This document shows positions 21,554 to 23,471 of a stretch of DNA of 23,471 nucleotides, piece by piece. The DNA is taken from assembly GCA_947629845.1 (NCBI GenBank), contig CANRFD010000010.1, forward strand, positions 1 to 23,471, in the 5' to 3' direction. Source of the DNA: an uncultured Clostridia bacterium. GTDB taxonomy: Bacteria; Bacillota; Clostridia; Christensenellales; Borkfalkiaceae. The position numbers and the translations under genes are program-made. The first letter of the stretch is position 1, and each line of letters starts with the position of its first letter. The notes below the pieces were generated by a model. That model did not search any database and had not been told where the DNA came from. It saw only the letters and a list, made by a program, of their open reading frames with translations.

Positions 21554-22261
21554 ATGCTTACGGATGATTTTTTGCCGATCCGGGCGGTGCAATTCGTTCT
21601 TCTGTGTTTTGCCTTGCTCGCGGTGTATGCGACCTATAAAAACAGGGCATTATCGCATTTGTCCATCTACTGCGTGGCGGTGTGGCTGCTCTTCTTTAAG
21701 ATCTCCCAATATGCGGCCTCGGGGAACCTTCCCATGGACATCAGCGCCGTCTGTTACTTTTTGTTCGGCTTTTTCGCTCTCATCCCCGTGCGGCCGCTGA
21801 AGGTTGCCGCCGCGCAACTATGTACGCTGTGCGGGTTGGTGTATGCGATCGCCATGCTCGTCATGCCGCAGGTGTTCTACGCCCGCGATCCCACCGAGAT
21901 CGGACGGTATTTCGCCGTCGCCAACCATTCCCTGCTCTTCTTCGGCGGGCTCGCCATGATGGTGCACGTCGGATTCAGAAAGCTCGATCTCATCTGTACG
22001 GGCCTCGTCCTCGGCGGCATCATCGCCTACACCGAGATCTGCGTAGCGACGGGGGTGCAGCAGGGCACGGCAATCTTTTCTCAAATCATCGACGGCTCGG
22101 TCATCCTCGTCGTCGCGCCCGGGTTCACCCTGTCGTGGTGGTACTACATTCTGTACTATACGGTGGTACTTTCTCTGCTCGGGCTTTGGATCCTGCTCAC
22201 CTATGCGGTCAACCGCAGGACTGTTCCGGAAAATATCGGCCGCGGCCTTTTTGCCGCGTAA
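21554..22261 (+). CDS. Multipass membrane protein, possibly YwaF/TMEM164-like
   Basis: This is a 235-residue hydrophobic protein with about six to seven membrane segments. Visible points are a short polar N-terminus, a segment with NLPMDISAVCYFLFG, a conserved-looking VANHSLLFFGGLAMM at about residues 133-147, and a final helix ending in a basic tail. The spacing of the LPxDI and NHSLLFFGG segments recalls the YwaF/TMEM164 family, but I am not certain. An AAGGGG site precedes the ATG at 21554, 14 bases after the sigH stop. The dnaX start is 9 bases beyond its stop, so it sits inside the housekeeping operon. Function unknown. Confidence 0.75.
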   Translation: MLTDDFLPIRAVQFVLLCFALLAVYATYKNRALSHLSIYCVAVWLLFFKISQYAASGNLPMDISAVCYFLFGFFALIPVRPLKVAAAQLCTLCGLVYAIAMLVMPQVFYARDPTEIGRYFAVANHSLLFFGGLAMMVHVGFRKLDLICTGLVLGGIIAYTEICVATGVQQGTAIFSQIIDGSVILVVAPGFTLSWWYYILYYTVVLSLLGLWILLTYAVNRRTVPENIGRGLFAA

Positions 22262-22269
22262 GGAGTTGT

Positions 22270-23471
22270 ATGCATACTTCACTCTATCGCAGATTCCGCC
22301 CCGACACCTTCGACAAGATGGTGCGGCAGGAACACGTTGTGCGCGTGCTGAAAAACCAGATCGCGCAGGGCGCCGTCGGGCACGCCTATCTCTTCTGCGG
22401 CCCCCGCGGCACGGGCAAGACGAGCGTCGCCCGTATCTTCGCGCGCGCCGTCAACTGCGAGAGCCCCAAGGACGGCTCTCCCTGCGGCAGCTGCCCGACC
22501 TGCGTGGCGCTCGCCGGGGGATCGCTCGACGTCGTGGAGATCGACGCCGCCTCCAACAACGGCGTAAACGAGATGCGCGACCTCCGCGAAAAGGTGCAAT
22601 ATCCGCCCGTCACGGGCAAATATAAAGTTTACATCATCGACGAAGTCCACATGCTGACGGACAGCGCGTTCAACGCCCTCCTGAAAACGCTCGAGGAGCC
22701 GCCCGCGCACGCCATCTTCATTCTCGCGACGACGGAGCCGCAGAAGCTCCCCGCGACCATCCTCTCCCGCTGCATGCGGCTGGACTTCAAACTCATCCCC
22801 GAAGAGGACCTCGAGGCGCACTTGAAGCGCGTTTTGGGCGAGATCGGCAAGCCCTACGAGGAGGCCGCCGTCGCGGCCATCGCCCGCGCGGGTGCGGGGA
22901 GCGACAGGGACATGCTCTCCATCGCCGACTCCGATACGCCCACCTACGAGGGGGTGACGGCGGTGCTCGGGGCGGCCGATTTCAAGGAGACGGAGGCGCT
23001 CGTCCGCGCCATTCTGACCGCCGATCTCAATGCCGCCATCTCGCAGACCGAACGCATCCTCGCCGAGGGGAAGTCGGTGGGCGTGCTGTTGAAGGACATT
23101 TTGGAACTTCTCAACCGTTTGACCGTCGCCAAGACCTGCCGCGAGGCGGAAAAATTGCTTGCGCTGCCCCGCGAACTCTTTGCCGACGTGAAGGCGCTCG
23201 CCGACGCGGCCGACGGCAAGGCCATTCTGCGGGCGGCGGAAATTTTCGCCAAGACGGAGACGGAACTGCGCTACGCCTCTTCGCCGCGCATCGCGCTCGA
23301 GACGGCGGTCATGCGCGTCTCCGCCCCGCAGGCGGACTACGATATCGACGCCTTGCTCGTCCGCATGAAGAAGTTGGAGGACGAACTGAAGGCGGTAAAG
23401 GAGAGGGCAGAGCGCCTTCCCGTTTCCCCCGCCGCACCCGCGCAGCCGCAGGCGCCCGCGGTACCTACCGC
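22270..23471 (+). CDS. dnaX: DNA polymerase III subunit gamma/tau, 3' end outside the window
   Basis: This is the clamp-loader AAA+ ATPase of the replisome. About 400 residues are visible. The N-terminus is LYRRFRPDTFDKMVRQEHVV and the Walker A is GPRGTGKTS. A four-cysteine zinc site lies in NCESPKDGSPCGSCPTC, with Walker B VYIIDEVHML, the LLKTLEEPPAHAIFILATTEP segment and sensor/arginine-finger ATILSRCMRLDF. The following helical domain III and the beginning of a Pro/Ala-rich linker complete the visible part. The linker between RDMLSIAD and VTAVLGAADF is shorter than usual. AAGGAG overlaps the stop of the preceding gene and places the ATG at 22270. The frame is open to the last base, so the gene continues. 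A recR-type neighbour may lie beyond. Confidence 0.95.
   Translation, partial: MHTSLYRRFRPDTFDKMVRQEHVVRVLKNQIAQGAVGHAYLFCGPRGTGKTSVARIFARAVNCESPKDGSPCGSCPTCVALAGGSLDVVEIDAASNNGVNEMRDLREKVQYPPVTGKYKVYIIDEVHMLTDSAFNALLKTLEEPPAHAIFILATTEPQKLPATILSRCMRLDFKLIPEEDLEAHLKRVLGEIGKPYEEAAVAAIARAGAGSDRDMLSIADSDTPTYEGVTAVLGAADFKETEALVRAILTADLNAAISQTERILAEGKSVGVLLKDILELLNRLTVAKTCREAEKLLALPRELFADVKALADAADGKAILRAAEIFAKTETELRYASSPRIALETAVMRVSAPQADYDIDALLVRMKKLEDELKAVKERAERLPVSPAAPAQPQAPAVPT

Overview
The window looks like a fairly GC-rich Clostridia genome (Firmicutes, possibly a gut Christensenellales/Borkfalkia-type lineage; the placement is an inference). The support is the mrnC-rlmB-sigH order known from Firmicutes, strong AAGGAG ribosome-binding sites, near-consensus sigma-A promoters, many Gram-positive-type lipoproteins and a gene-sized load of intergenic hairpin repeats.

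Positions 1-8998 hold plus-strand genes. A PHP/CehA-type metallohydrolase has a suspect 5' end, with an in-frame TAG just upstream. A DUF4430 lipoprotein follows. Then comes a tightly overlapped six-gene operon: a BMP/PnrA-type binding lipoprotein, a double-ATPase ABC protein, two permeases, an ADP-ribosylglycohydrolase-family enzyme and a ribokinase-like PfkB kinase. The simplest reading is import of nucleosides or nucleoside-like N-glycosides, cleavage of the N-glycosidic bond, and phosphorylation of the released ribose.

Positions 9033-12983 hold two monocistronic genes, each with its own promoter and terminator. One is a small SLOG-like (Rossmann, nucleotide-ligand type) protein with a consensus promoter. 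The other is a large secreted lipoprotein made of four degenerate tandem repeats of about 200 residues.

Positions 12984-18398 are a repeat-rich zone. Minus-strand genes (aldo/keto reductase; a zinc-ribbon membrane protein followed by a 537-residue lipoprotein) and a small XRE regulator are separated by intergenic spacers packed with at least eight hairpin elements of one family plus a second GC-rich hairpin module. The outer stems of the family vary in a compensatory way. A decayed 3' fragment of a paralogous lipoprotein gene lies just beyond the intact one.

Positions 18399-23471 hold a CPA2-type cation/proton antiporter (minus), divergent from a plus-strand housekeeping operon: Mini-ribonuclease III, RlmB, SigH, a multipass membrane protein and the start of dnaX, which runs off the window. 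I see no rRNA, tRNA, CRISPR array, transposase or recognisable riboswitch.
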